64,000 nucleotides of DNA from Alloyangia pacifica (lineage in GTDB: Bacteria > Pseudomonadota > Alphaproteobacteria > Rhodobacterales > Rhodobacteraceae): NCBI RefSeq assembly GCF_003111685.1, contig NZ_CP022190.1, positions 1,016,001 through 1,080,000 of the forward strand, given 5' to 3'. Of the stretch, positions 1 to 8,833 are shown in pieces; position 1 is the first letter of the stretch; each line of letters opens with the position of its first letter. Both the position numbers and the translations under genes were made by a program. A model generated the notes under the pieces. The model was not told the DNA's origin. It did not search any database and saw nothing but the letters and a program-made list of their open reading frames with translations.

Positions 1-730
1 AGACACGCAGCGTGTCGCCGATGCCCATCCAGAGAAGCTGGCCGAGGCCAATGGCGCTCTTGATCGTGCCAGAAGTCAGACCGCCCGCCTCGGTGATGCC
101 GAGATGGATCGGTTTGTCGGTCGCCTCGGCAAGGCCCATGTAGGCCGCAGCCGAGAGGAACACGTCCGAAGCCTTCACCGAGATCTTGAACTCGTGGAAG
201 TCGTTGTCCTCGAGAATGCGGATGTGATCGAGCGCGGACTCAACCATCGCCTCGGGGCATGGCTCGCCGTATTTCTCGAGCAGGTGCTTCTCCAGAGAAC
301 CGCCGTTCACCCCGATGCGCATCGAGCAGCCGTTGTCGCGGGCAGCCGCGATCACCTCGCGCACCCGCTCGGGGCTGCCGATGTTGCCGGGGTTGATGCG
401 CAGGCAAGCGGCGCCGGCCAAGGCGCTCTCGATGCCGCGCTTGTAATGGAAATGGATGTCGGCGACGATCGGCACCGGGCTTTCTCGAACGATCTCCTTC
501 AGCGCCTTCGAGCTGGCCTCGTCGGGCACAGAGACGCGGACGATATCGGCCCCGGCCTCGGCGGCGCGCTGCACCTGTTCGATGGTGCCGCGGACATCGG
601 TGGTGACGGTGTTGGTCATGGTCTGCACCGAGATCGGTGCATCCCCGCCCACCGGCACGTTGCCCACCATGATCTGCCGGGACTTGCGGCGCTCGATGCT
701 GCGCCAAGGGCGGATCGGGTTGTGGCTCAT
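1..730 (-). CDS. ispG: 4-hydroxy-3-methylbut-2-enyl diphosphate synthase, 3' end cut by window edge
   Basis: IspG (GcpE) is an iron-sulfur enzyme of the MEP isoprenoid pathway that reduces MEcPP to HMBPP in the cytoplasm. The first 243 residues are visible, starting [15 protein letters not shown]. Family blocks seen include DIHFHYKRG near residue 91, NPGNIG at 113-118 and GITEAGG near 211. The Cys ligands of the 4Fe-4S cluster lie in the missing C-terminal part. The ATG at 730 is preceded by a strong AGGAGG site. It follows the RodZ-like gene on the same strand with about 125 bp between, so the two may be co-transcribed. Confidence 0.95.
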   Translation of the reverse strand, partial: MSHNPIRPWRSIERRKSRQIMVGNVPVGGDAPISVQTMTNTVTTDVRGTIEQVQRAAEAGADIVRVSVPDEASSKALKEIVRESPVPIVADIHFHYKRGIESALAGAACLRINPGNIGSPERVREVIAAARDNGCSMRIGVNGGSLEKHLLEKYGEPCPEAMVESALDHIRILEDNDFHEFKISVKASDVFLSAAAYMGLAEATDKPIHLGITEAGGLTSGTIKSAIGLGQLLWMGIGDTLRV

Positions 731-855
731 GAGCTGGACGCCTCCTGAGGGCAAACGTTGGTATTCGGCCTCAACATAGCGTCCGCGGCCGGGCGAAACC
801 AGAGGCCAGCGGCGGCAGAGTGCAGATGGAAAAGCGCAAAGGCGTGAGGATGGGC

Positions 856-2508
856 TCAGTCAGTCTGGACCAGATCGCTGCTCAGCTCGGCCACGACCCG
901 CGACAGATCGGCATCCCGGCTGAGATCAGCGACCTTGAAGGCCGAAGTCAGATGCTCGACCGAAAGCGGCAGGTTCTTGGTCACCGTGCCGGCGGCGCCG
1001 ACCGGACCGTAGGTCTGCCCGTTCACCGCGAAGTAGACTGCACCGGACTCTCCGACCCGCACGTTGGCCGGGTCCTGCATGGCGGGGGCTGTCCATGTGT
1101 CGCCCGCGCGCATGGTCTTCTCGAAGATCACCGAGCCGTCCGCCGACCGCACGCGCACCCAAGCCGGGCGCACTGCGATCATCGTCACCCCGGGGGCGCT
1201 GTCCTGCAGAACCTTGGGCGCGCCGGACTGGCTCACCGAGGGGGCGGCCTGTGCGAGTTGGGTCTGTGCGGGCGCGGGCACCAGCGTTTGGTTCAGCTTC
1301 GCCAGAACGCGCTGAAGATCGCCGTCCTTTGCAGGCTCGGCGGGCTTGTAGGCGGCGGTCACCACCTCGGGCAGCAGCGCCACATCTCGGGTCACTTGGC
1401 CCTTTGGACCGAGCGGGCCAAGGGTCTGTCCGTTTGTGGCGAGATAGAGCGCGCCCGACTCGCCGACGGTGAGGCTGGCCTCGGTCTGGCCCTCGGGCAC
1501 GGTCCAGGTGTCGCCCGGCTCCATAACCCGCTCATAGAGCACGGAGCCGTTCGCGCCGCGCACGCGCACCCAGGCCGGGCGCACGGCGACCAGCGTGACG
1601 GTGCTCGCGTTGAGCGCGGTCTGCGCCGGCAGCGGCGCGGGAAGGCTGGCCACCTGCAGCGCGGCCTCGGCAGTGGCGGTGTCCACCTGCGGCAACTGGT
1701 TGCGCGCGGCCTCGGCAAAGGCGCCCACGGTCGCGGGGTCCAGCGACGAGATCGGCGCGTCGCGCGCCACCAGAACCGGGACGTCCAGCGCCTTGGGCCG
1801 GTAGAGCCGATCCAGCGCCTCGTTCGACGGAGGCGAGAAGGGACCCGCGCCGTCGGCGCTCGCCACCTGTTCGTCGCCCTCTGCGGGCGGCGTGACGGTG
1901 GCCTGCACCGGGTCGAGGTCGCTCAGCACCAGCGGCGTCTGGTCAACCGGCGCAATCTGCACCCGCTGCACCTCGCGCAGCACGGCGAAGCCGCCATACC
2001 CGATGCCCCCGAGCAGGGCGATCAGCACCAGCAACGAGCCGATGGCGCCGGGCTCGATACGCGAGAAGAAGGAGTCGCCCGCCGGCACGAAGGGCATGCG
2101 GGGCTGTTCGAAGATGTCGCGCGCCGCCGGGGCCGGGAAGTTGCCCTGCCCCTTACGGATCGTCGAGGCCTTCTCGGACATGCCATGGGCGACGGCAAAG
2201 CCGCTCTCCTCGCAGAAGAGCCGGTAGCACTCGTCGGGGTCCATACCGAGGTAGCGAGCATAGGAGCGCACGTAGCCGGCGATGAAGCCGGGCGTGTCAA
2301 AGGCCGAGGGATCGCAGTTCTCGATCGCCGCGATGTAGCTGGCCTTGATGCGCAGCTCGCGCTGCACGTCGAGGAGCGATTTGCCCATGGTGGCACGCTC
2401 GCCGCGCATGACATCGCCAAGCTCGAGCGTGAAGTCGTCGAAGCCGCGCGGACCTTCATCCGCGTTCATTTCGTCTTCGGACATGCGAGGGGAATTACGC
2501 CCAATCAT
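856..2508 (-). CDS. RodZ-like HTH membrane protein with duplicated DUF4115 domain
   Basis: The protein has a cytoplasmic HTH of the HTH_25 type (about residues 27-90, with [19 protein letters not shown]), one membrane helix (about 154-178), a Pro/Ala-rich linker and then two copies of a DUF4115-like periplasmic module. Each copy has [14 protein letters not shown] and VGESGA blocks; they span about residues 303-387 and 439-524. RodZ proteins link MreB to the wall-elongation machinery; many alphaproteobacterial relatives are simply called HTH/DUF4115 proteins. I start at ATG 2508, which has a GGCGGA upstream; a GTG at 2556 would add 16 residues and an ATG at 2484 would remove 8. The doubled C-terminal module is unusual for the family as I know it. 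Confidence 0.8.
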   Translation of the reverse strand: MIGRNSPRMSEDEMNADEGPRGFDDFTLELGDVMRGERATMGKSLLDVQRELRIKASYIAAIENCDPSAFDTPGFIAGYVRSYARYLGMDPDECYRLFCEESGFAVAHGMSEKASTIRKGQGNFPAPAARDIFEQPRMPFVPAGDSFFSRIEPGAIGSLLVLIALLGGIGYGGFAVLREVQRVQIAPVDQTPLVLSDLDPVQATVTPPAEGDEQVASADGAGPFSPPSNEALDRLYRPKALDVPVLVARDAPISSLDPATVGAFAEAARNQLPQVDTATAEAALQVASLPAPLPAQTALNASTVTLVAVRPAWVRVRGANGSVLYERVMEPGDTWTVPEGQTEASLTVGESGALYLATNGQTLGPLGPKGQVTRDVALLPEVVTAAYKPAEPAKDGDLQRVLAKLNQTLVPAPAQTQLAQAAPSVSQSGAPKVLQDSAPGVTMIAVRPAWVRVRSADGSVIFEKTMRAGDTWTAPAMQDPANVRVGESGAVYFAVNGQTYGPVGAAGTVTKNLPLSVEHLTSAFKVADLSRDADLSRVVAELSSDLVQTD

Positions 2509-2706
2509 GCGTTCCGCCTTGTGCTCCACCGTCTCAGACTGCGCCTGCCAAATCACGGGCTCGCGATTCGGGTCGCGGCCTTTATTGAGGCTACGTTAGC
2601 ACAGAACAACTGAAATTACACAAAATCAGGGGGTCATCGGCGCCCTTCTGCGCAGGATGCGTGGCTTTTCCCCATTCCGCGGCGGCCGGTTCCGGAACAA
2701 AGCGAG

Positions 2707-2733
2707 ACCCCGCGATTTTGGAAACCGCGGGGC
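2707..2733 (-). terminator. hairpin downstream of hemA
   Basis: CCCCGCG (2708-2714) pairs with CGCGGGG (2726-2732) around an 11-nt loop. Read on the minus strand it is followed by TCTCGCTTTGTT, only moderately T-rich. It lies about 50 bp past the hemA stop, so it is a plausible but weak terminator for that gene. Confidence 0.4.
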
Positions 2734-2780
2734 CGAAATAGCGCAGCGTTAGCGCCTAAGATCGCGATGGACCGCGCGGT

Positions 2781-4004
2781 TCAGGCGCTCATGTCCTGCC
2801 GGTTGAGCGCACAATGCGACCAGAGCGCATCCATGGCCTGGATCAGCTTGTTCATCTCGTTCGGACCATGCACCGGCGAGGGGGTGAAGCGGAGCCGCTC
2901 GGTGCCACGCGGCACGGTCGGGAAGTTGATCGGCTGCACATAGATGCCGTAGCCCTCGAGCAGCATGTCCGAGAGCTTCTTGGTGTGCACCGGGTTGCCG
3001 ACGATCACCGGCACGATGTGCGAGCCGTGGTCGATGATCGGCATGCCCAGGCCCTTCAGCCGCAGCTTGAGGATCTTCGCCTGGGTCTGGTGCCGCTCGC
3101 GCAGCGCCTGGTCCTGCTTGAGATGGGCAATCGAGGCCGCCGCCCCCGCTGCAACCGCCGGCGGGATCGAAGTCGTGAAGATGAAGCCTGGTGCATAGGA
3201 GCGCACCGCGTCACACATCTTCTCGGACGCTGCGATATAGCCGCCGAACACGCCGAAGGCCTTGCCGAGGGTGCCGTTGATGATGTCGAGCCGGTGCAGC
3301 AGGTTGTCGCGCTCGGCAACACCGCCGCCGCGCGGGCCGTACATGCCCACCGCATGCACCTCGTCAAGATAGGTCAGCGCGCCGAACTCATCGGCCAGAT
3401 CGCAGAGCGCCTCGATTGGGCCGAAGTCGCCGTCCATCGAGTAGACCGATTCAAACGCAATGAGCTTCGGCGCGGCGGGATCGTCGGCCTCCATCAACTC
3501 GCGCAGGTGCTGCACGTCGTTGTGGCGGAAGATGCGCTTGGCACCGCCGTTGCGCTTGATCCCCTCGATCATCGAGGCGTGGTTCAGCTCGTCCGAATAG
3601 ATGATCAGCCCGGGAAAGAGCTTCGGCAGGGTCGAGAGCGTGGCATCGTTGGCGATATAGGCCGAGGAGAAGACCAGAGCCGCCTCTTTCTGGTGCAGAT
3701 CGGCCAGTTCGGCCTCGAGCCGCTTGTGATAGACGGTCGTGCCCGAGATGTTGCGCGTGCCACCCGAGCCGGCACCGGTGGCGTCGATGGCTTCGTGCAT
3801 GGCCGCGAGCACTACAGGGTGCTGGCCCATTCCCAGGTAGTCGTTTCCGCACCAGACAGTGATCGGCATCTCGCTGCCGTCCGGCTTGCGCCAGGTGGCG
3901 TGCGGAAAACGGCCGTTCTTGCGCTCGATGTCGATGAAGGTGCGATAGCGCCCCTCGGCGTGGAGACGGTCCAGGGCTTCGTCGAGCTTCGCGGTGTAGT
4001 CCAC
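2781..4004 (-). CDS. hemA: 5-aminolevulinate synthase
   Basis: This PLP enzyme condenses glycine and succinyl-CoA to 5-aminolevulinate, the first step of the C4 (Shemin) heme pathway typical of alphaproteobacteria. It is 407 residues, the usual length. The PLP lysine sits in [11 protein letters not shown] (K248), and [11 protein letters not shown] near 213 gives the cofactor-contacting Asp/His. The start is GTG at 4004, placed by the AAGGAG eight bases upstream. The upstream region carries a promoter-like sequence, an inverted repeat and a perfect FNR-type box, so oxygen control is likely. hemB, the next pathway enzyme, is elsewhere in this window (50562). Confidence 0.97.
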   Translation of the reverse strand: MDYTAKLDEALDRLHAEGRYRTFIDIERKNGRFPHATWRKPDGSEMPITVWCGNDYLGMGQHPVVLAAMHEAIDATGAGSGGTRNISGTTVYHKRLEAELADLHQKEAALVFSSAYIANDATLSTLPKLFPGLIIYSDELNHASMIEGIKRNGGAKRIFRHNDVQHLRELMEADDPAAPKLIAFESVYSMDGDFGPIEALCDLADEFGALTYLDEVHAVGMYGPRGGGVAERDNLLHRLDIINGTLGKAFGVFGGYIAASEKMCDAVRSYAPGFIFTTSIPPAVAAGAAASIAHLKQDQALRERHQTQAKILKLRLKGLGMPIIDHGSHIVPVIVGNPVHTKKLSDMLLEGYGIYVQPINFPTVPRGTERLRFTPSPVHGPNEMNKLIQAMDALWSHCALNRQDMSA

Positions 4005-4050
4005 CGGTATCTCCTTCCTTCATCTTGCAGAGGCCGCGTTCTGCGCAGCA

Positions 4051-4079
4051 CTTATACGGTCTAAGGGGCCGCATTCATG
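4051..4079 (-). promoter_or_regulatory. candidate hemA promoter
   Basis: On the minus strand a CATGAA element (4079-4074) is followed 17 nt later by TATAAG (4056-4051), about 47 bp ahead of the hemA GTG. Spacing fits sigma-70, but the -35 match is poor, so activation by a regulator would be expected. Confidence 0.4.
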
Positions 4080-4089
4080 GTCGTGAATG
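4072..4089. promoter_or_regulatory. inverted repeat over the hemA -35 region
   Basis: CATTCA-TGGTCG-TGAATG is a perfect 6-bp inverted repeat with a 6-nt spacer. It overlaps the candidate hemA -35 element, a position suited to an operator. The binding protein cannot be named from the sequence. Confidence 0.4.
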
Positions 4090-4146
4090 GATACCGTCCG
4101 GGCCGCCCCATGTCCACGCTTTAGAATGAGACTAACGGTCGCGCCC

Positions 4147-4160
4147 TTGATTTAAATCAA
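4147..4160. promoter_or_regulatory. FNR/FnrL-type box upstream of hemA
   Basis: TTGATTTAAATCAA matches the FNR consensus TTGAT-N4-ATCAA at every position. It lies in the 403-bp divergent gap between hemA and the M20 peptidase, about 150 bp from the hemA start and about 250 bp from the peptidase start. In Rhodobacter sphaeroides hemA is a known FnrL target, which favours hemA as the regulated gene. Confidence 0.75.
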
Positions 4161-4407
4161 GACTTTTGGACTAAGGTTTCAAGGTCAGGTTTCCCATAGT
4201 GCCCTGTTGCGCCCAATAGGCGCCAGGTCGCTGCACCGCCAGGCAAGGCACACGACTGGCCTCCGGCGCAGACATTTCGCGCCCCAACCCCTGATTTTCA
4301 GGGGCGCTGAGGCGGCTTGCTGCCGGGCTGGCCTCCGAGATCTTGCGGTCTGGACAGCGGCGGGCCCGGTGATACGCTCCGCGCAACTCGCAAGAAGGAA
4401 CACCCAA

Positions 4408-5805
4408 ATGGCTCAAGAAAACGTGTCCCTCGACACCGTCCTCACAAAGATCGATGCCGATCTTCCGGTCGCGCTCGACCGCCTGCTCGAGCTTCTGCGA
4501 ATCCCTTCGATCTCGACCGATCCCGCCTACAAGGAGGCCTGCGACAAGGCCGCGGACTGGCTCGTGGCGGATCTCGCCAGCATCGGCGTTGAGGCCAGCA
4601 AGCGCCCCACTCCGGGCCATCCGATGGTCGTCGGGCACGTCGACGGGCCGGGCCCGCATGTGCTGTTCTACGGACACTATGATGTGCAGCCAGTAGACCC
4701 GCTCAACCTGTGGAACCGCGACCCGTTCGATCCGGCGATCGAGGACACGGCCAAGGGCAAGGTGATCCGCGGCCGCGGCTCCTCGGACGACAAGGGTCAG
4801 CTGATGACCTTCATCGAGGCCTGCCGCGCCTGGAAGGCCGTGCATGGCACCCTGCCCTGCAAGATCACCTTCTTCTTCGAGGGCGAAGAAGAAAGCGGCT
4901 CGCCGTCCCTCATCCCCTTCATGAAGGAGAACGCCGAGGAGCTGAAACAGGCCGAGATCGCGCTGATCTGCGACACCGGCCTCTTCCAGTCGAAGACCCC
5001 GGCGATCATCACGCGACTGCGCGGGCTCCTGGGCGAGGAGCTGACCATCAAGGCGGCTGACAAGGATTTGCATTCCGGCATGTACGGCGGCGTCGCGATG
5101 AACCCGATCCGCGTACTCACCAAGATCCTCGGCGGGCTCTTCGACGAGAACGGCACCATTCAGGTGCCCGAAATCTACGAAGGCGTGCCCGAGCTGCCCC
5201 CGGAAATCCTCGAGCAGTGGAAGGCATTGAATTTCGACGACGCGGCCTTCCTTGGCGGCGTCGGCCTGTCGCAGCCTGCCGGCGAGAAGGACCACCTTCC
5301 GATCGAGATGATCTGGTCGCGGCCCACCGCCGAGATCAATGGTATCTGGGGCGGCTACACTGGCGCGGGCTTCAAAACCGTGCTGCCCGCCGAGGCCTCT
5401 GCCAAGATCAGCTTCCGCCTTGTCGGCACGCAGGACCCGGCGGCCATCCGAAAGAACTTCCGCGCCTGGGTCGAGGCGCAGGTGCCCTCGGACTGCTCGG
5501 TCGAATGGAAGGACCACAGTTGTTCGCCGGCCTCCGAGATGCAGACCACCCACCCCGGCTTCGAGGCGGCCCGCAAGGCGCTCGGCGACGAATGGGACGA
5601 TCCGGCGGCCTATGCAGGTTGCGGCGGGTCGATCCCCATTGCCGGCTACTTCCAGAACATCCTCGGCATGGATGCCATGCTGGTGGGCTGGGGCAAGGAT
5701 GACGACCAGCTGCATTCGCCGAACGAGAAGTATGACCTCGAATCCTTCCACAAGGGGATTCGCAGCTGGGCGCGAATCCTCGACGCCATGGCCAGCGCTG
5801 CCTGA
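4408..5805 (+). CDS. M20 family metallodipeptidase
   Basis: A 465-residue cytosolic metallopeptidase of the M20 (ArgE/DapE/carnosinase-like) family, expected to hydrolyse dipeptides or N-acyl amino acids with two metal ions. Metal and catalytic motifs are visible: YGHYDVQP (H90, D92), RGSSDDKGQ near 124-131, FFFEGEEESGS near 155 with the general-base and metal Glu, and HSGMYGG in the lid domain. The reading frame is open from 4207, but ATG 4408 with AGAAGGA upstream gives a normal N-terminus and leaves the hemA control region non-coding. Substrate is not predictable. Confidence 0.88.
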   Translation: MAQENVSLDTVLTKIDADLPVALDRLLELLRIPSISTDPAYKEACDKAADWLVADLASIGVEASKRPTPGHPMVVGHVDGPGPHVLFYGHYDVQPVDPLNLWNRDPFDPAIEDTAKGKVIRGRGSSDDKGQLMTFIEACRAWKAVHGTLPCKITFFFEGEEESGSPSLIPFMKENAEELKQAEIALICDTGLFQSKTPAIITRLRGLLGEELTIKAADKDLHSGMYGGVAMNPIRVLTKILGGLFDENGTIQVPEIYEGVPELPPEILEQWKALNFDDAAFLGGVGLSQPAGEKDHLPIEMIWSRPTAEINGIWGGYTGAGFKTVLPAEASAKISFRLVGTQDPAAIRKNFRAWVEAQVPSDCSVEWKDHSCSPASEMQTTHPGFEAARKALGDEWDDPAAYAGCGGSIPIAGYFQNILGMDAMLVGWGKDDDQLHSPNEKYDLESFHKGIRSWARILDAMASAA

Positions 5806-6120
5806 TTCATGAGCCTTTCTCCGGCGGGGCGGCTGTTTTCCGCCCCGCCAACCATCTGCGTTTACGATAAATTCATAAATGCCTGTCAAATGGACGACAT
5901 TTCTCAAACCCCTTGTTTTTAGGGCTTCGCGGCACACCAATCCGAACGGATAGGTGGGCGGCCCGAACGGATGCCAGACTTCGCCAAGAAGATATCCGGT
6001 CCAAGCCACATTCGCCGCCACATTTCGCCACAATCCATTCCTAGCGTCGATTCCGACGAGAGCTTGCACAGCCCTCTGCTGGCAGAAGGCCGGCGGCATC
6101 TGGCAGAAGGAGCTAGGATC
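5806..6120. other. intergenic region with a GC hairpin and operator-like repeats
   Basis: This 315-bp gap has no credible gene. It begins with a perfect 10-bp hairpin (GGCGGGGCGG, 5823-5832, pairing with 5840-5849) that could end the peptidase transcript although no T-run follows. An AT-rich stretch around 5860-5930 and repeats at 5940-5972 precede the next gene and probably hold its promoter. Confidence 0.5.
5940..5972. repeat. paired CCGAACGGAT repeats
   Basis: CCGAACGGAT occurs at 5942-5951 and again at 5963-5972, exactly 21 bp apart (two helical turns). The first copy sits inside a perfect palindrome ATCCG-AA-CGGAT (5940-5951). This layout is typical of a regulator binding as two dimers upstream of the gene at 6121. 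Confidence 0.45.
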
Positions 6121-6660
6121 ATGAGAGCCTACGCAGTCCGGAAAATGACGCACGCAGATTTCGAAGCCCGCATCCGGCGCATCGATCCTGAGTTCGCCCG
6201 GTACGGCGCAAGCGACGCAAGCAAGGTCGCACGCACCTCCAAGCGCCCGATCGTCTCGGGCATCGTCGGCTTCCTCTGGGCTGGCGTGGTCATCGCGGTG
6301 GCCCGCAACCAGCAAACCATCGAGGCAAGCCTGCTCCAAGGCAGCCTCCCACGCGAATACCACGTCTATGTCTTCGGCGCCCTCTCCGCGCTGCTCGCGG
6401 TCTCCGGCGTCATGGTGATGATGCACCTGCTGCGCATGGTCAGCCGCCGCGGCTCGGCCCGCAGCAATTCGGCCGGCATCCTTGTCGGAATCGGCGCCGC
6501 CACGGTGATGAGCATGATCCCCTCGCAGACCTATGTGGCCGGCCTCGGCCTGCTCGACGAGAATTCGCGCAACGTGATCGCCTCGGCCGGCACCTCGGTG
6601 CGCGCCACTGCCGGCCTCGACATCCGCGCCACCACTTTCGTCTCCTCGCTCGGCAATTGA
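6121..6660 (+). CDS. small membrane protein of unknown function
   Basis: I do not recognise the family. It is 179 residues: a charged cytoplasmic N-terminus (about 1-44), a hydrophobic helix near 46-62, a second near 82-104, a glycine/alanine-rich third near 116-135 and a polar C-terminus. Start ATG 6121 is preceded by AAGGAG with good spacing; an upstream in-frame ATG at 5971 lacks a site. Paired repeats at 5940-5972 lie in the promoter region. It stands alone, with a decayed gene downstream. Confidence 0.7.
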   Translation: MRAYAVRKMTHADFEARIRRIDPEFARYGASDASKVARTSKRPIVSGIVGFLWAGVVIAVARNQQTIEASLLQGSLPREYHVYVFGALSALLAVSGVMVMMHLLRMVSRRGSARSNSAGILVGIGAATVMSMIPSQTYVAGLGLLDENSRNVIASAGTSVRATAGLDIRATTFVSSLGN

Positions 6661-6744
6661 GCCTAGGGGCTTGCCCCGAGCCACAGGATGAGGGACCCAG
6701 CCGGATCACGGCCCCCCGTATGAGGCCTTGGCTCAGAAGAACCC

Positions 6745-7443
6745 GTGGACTCTTTCCGGCAAGACGTATTGCCGATCCGGCTCGGACCGCTCGAACTGTC
6801 AATATCCGGTTTCACCGCGCGGCGACCAGCTGCGGTGCATCCTCCGACGCGGCCGCGTGAAATCGTACGCCCCGCACCCGGCATCACCCGCTACCAAGTG
6901 TTCGGCGAGCGCAGCTCGGGCACCAATTTCGTCAAGCGGCTGATCGGGCGCAACACGCCGCTCTCGCCGACCGGGGAGCTCGGCTGGAAACACGGGTTTC
7001 CGCAGATGACCGCGGTGCCGCCGGACGCGCTCGTCGTCTGCGTCACCCGCAACGCGGTTGACTGGGCGCGCTCCATGCATGCCAAGCCTTGGCATTGCCC
7101 GCCCGAGATGCAGCGGCGGGCCTTTTCCCGATCACTTTGCCCCGCGGAGCGTGCAGCTCATGGGGCTCACCAGCTTCTTCAACCGCGGCTGCGCCCTGCT
7201 CTTCTGCCCGCTCGAGGCTGTGCAGGCGCGCCCGAAGAACTTCCTCGCCGACCTCCGCGCCGGTTTCAACCTGCCCGAAGTTGCCCCTCATGCCCGGTGC
7301 ACAAGCGCCTCGGCAGCCGGTTCAAACCCGCGGTGGACGAGCCGCGCCCCGAGCCGCCCGGGCAACTCTGCGCTGAAGAACTGGACTTCCTGCGCAGCCG
7401 TCTCGAGCCTGGCCTCGAAGCGGCGCTCGGGTACCATTATTGA
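6745..7443 (+). pseudogene. decayed sulfotransferase-like gene with frame breaks
   Basis: Three stretches in alternating frames look like one protein. Frame 1 (about 6885-7125) reads YQVFGERSSGTNFVKRLI and later VVCVTRNAVDWARSMH. Frame 2 (about 7160-7280) reads NRGCALLFCPLEAVQARPK. Frame 1 again (about 7300-7443) reads KRLGSRFKPAVDE and ends EAALGYHY. The ERxSGTNF block and the VTRNxxDWARSMH block resemble a sulfotransferase-like family of marine alphaproteobacteria. Compared with an intact gene, the middle appears shortened and shifted at least twice. It is best read as a pseudogene unless the assembly has errors. The product name is inferred from motif memory only. Confidence 0.6.
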
Positions 7444-7552
7444 GCCTCGGCGGGCTGCCGCGCGCACGGGGTCTGTGCATCCGCGCAAATTGCGCTGCGG
7501 CGCGGCATCGCCGATCTTCGGCAAAACCTTATCCCGAGCCCGGAGACCGCCG

Positions 7553-8743
7553 ATGTCCCTCGCCAACACCAAGACCGCCTATGGTGCCGTCACCCGCAGC
7601 TTGCACTGGCTGACCGCGCTCGGCATTTTGATCATGATCCCGCTCGGTTGGATCGCCCATCTTTCGCCCTGGGCCACCGAGGCCGAGCTCGCCACCAAGG
7701 CGCAGCTCTTCTCGGTGCACAAGACCATCGGCGTGACGCTTTTCTTCCTCGCCTTGGTCCGCATTCTCTGGGCGCTGAGCCAGCCGAAACCCGCGCCGCT
7801 GCACCCAGAGCGCAGGGCCGAGAACTTCGCCGCCGAAACGGTGCATTGGCTGCTCTACTCGACGCTGGTGATCGTGCCGCTCTCGGGCTGGATCGAGCAC
7901 GCTGCCACCGAGGGCTTCGCGCCGATCCTCTGGCCCTTCGGGCAGGACCTGCCCTTCGTGCCAAATTCCGACAACCTGGCAGAGACCGCCGCCTCGGTGC
8001 ACTTCCTGTCGCAATGGCTGCTGGTCGCCGCGCTGGCGCTGCACGTCGCCGGGGCGCTGAAACATGTCATCATCGACCGCGACGGCACGCTGGCGCGCAT
8101 GCTGAAGGGCGCCTCCGCCGGCACGCCCTCTGCCGGGCACCGCGTCGTCCGCCCGCTGCTTCTGGCCGTCGCCGCCTGGGCCGCCCTCCTCGGTGGCGGG
8201 GCTGCCGCGGGTCTCTTCGCCAGCGAGGACGCCGCCGAGACTCCGAAGCTCGAGGCCGCACAATCCGACTGGCAGGTGACCGAGGGCACGCTCGGCATCA
8301 GCCTCGTGCAGATGGGCAAAGAGATCGAGGGCAGCTTCGCCGACTGGACCGCCGAGATCGCCTTCGAGCCGCGCGAGACCCCCGGCAAGGCCGGCGACGT
8401 CACCGTGCAGATCGCTATCCCGACGCTGACCCTCGGCTCGGTGAGCAAGCAGGCCCTGGGCGCGGATTTCCTTGCCGCCGAGGACTACCCCACCGCCACT
8501 TTTCAGGCCGAGATCCTGCGCGGCGAAACCGGCTACGAAGCACAGGGCGCGCTTACGCTGAAGGGCGCCGAGGTGCCGGTCACCCTGCCCTTCGAGCTGA
8601 CCCTCGAGGGCGAGACGGCCACCATGCAGGGCAGCACCACGCTCGACCGCCGCAACTACGCCATTGGCGAGAGCATGGCCGATCCGGAGCAGCTCAGCTT
8701 CGACGTGCAGGTGAACGTGGCGCTGACCGCCACGCGGCACTGA
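7553..8743 (+). CDS. cytochrome b561-YceI fusion protein
   Basis: The 396-residue protein joins two domains. Residues 1-185 are a four-helix cytochrome b561 with candidate heme histidines H18, H56, H150 and H164, the second pair near the last helix. After a fifth membrane helix (about 201-222) comes a periplasmic YceI lipocalin-like domain (about 235-396, with GKAGDVTVQIAI and DRRNYAIGE). YceI proteins bind isoprenoid quinones or lipids, so electron exchange between membrane b-heme and a bound quinone is plausible. Start ATG 7553 follows the pseudogene by about 110 bp; an open frame continues upstream to 7058 but is non-homologous there. Confidence 0.88.
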   Translation: MSLANTKTAYGAVTRSLHWLTALGILIMIPLGWIAHLSPWATEAELATKAQLFSVHKTIGVTLFFLALVRILWALSQPKPAPLHPERRAENFAAETVHWLLYSTLVIVPLSGWIEHAATEGFAPILWPFGQDLPFVPNSDNLAETAASVHFLSQWLLVAALALHVAGALKHVIIDRDGTLARMLKGASAGTPSAGHRVVRPLLLAVAAWAALLGGGAAAGLFASEDAAETPKLEAAQSDWQVTEGTLGISLVQMGKEIEGSFADWTAEIAFEPRETPGKAGDVTVQIAIPTLTLGSVSKQALGADFLAAEDYPTATFQAEILRGETGYEAQGALTLKGAEVPVTLPFELTLEGETATMQGSTTLDRRNYAIGESMADPEQLSFDVQVNVALTATRH

Positions 8744-8801
8744 CAGGCGGCGCGTCCGCGGTCAGCAGCGGTCGGAGGTGCGTATTTCAAACGCGTAGAA
8801 G

Positions 8802-8824
8802 GGCGCGGCAGTCTCGCGCCTTTT
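8802..8824 (+). terminator. rho-independent terminator after the b561-YceI gene
   Basis: GGCGCG (8802-8807) pairs with CGCGCC (8815-8820) and is followed by TTTT. It lies between the stop at 8743 and the end of the convergent cysK. Confidence 0.65.
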
Positions 8825-8833
8825 CTGTCCAAC

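Noticed and set aside
4171..6684. 837-codon minus-strand frame opposite the M20 peptidase and the membrane protein
   Set aside because: Covers two supported genes on the other strand and has biased composition only.
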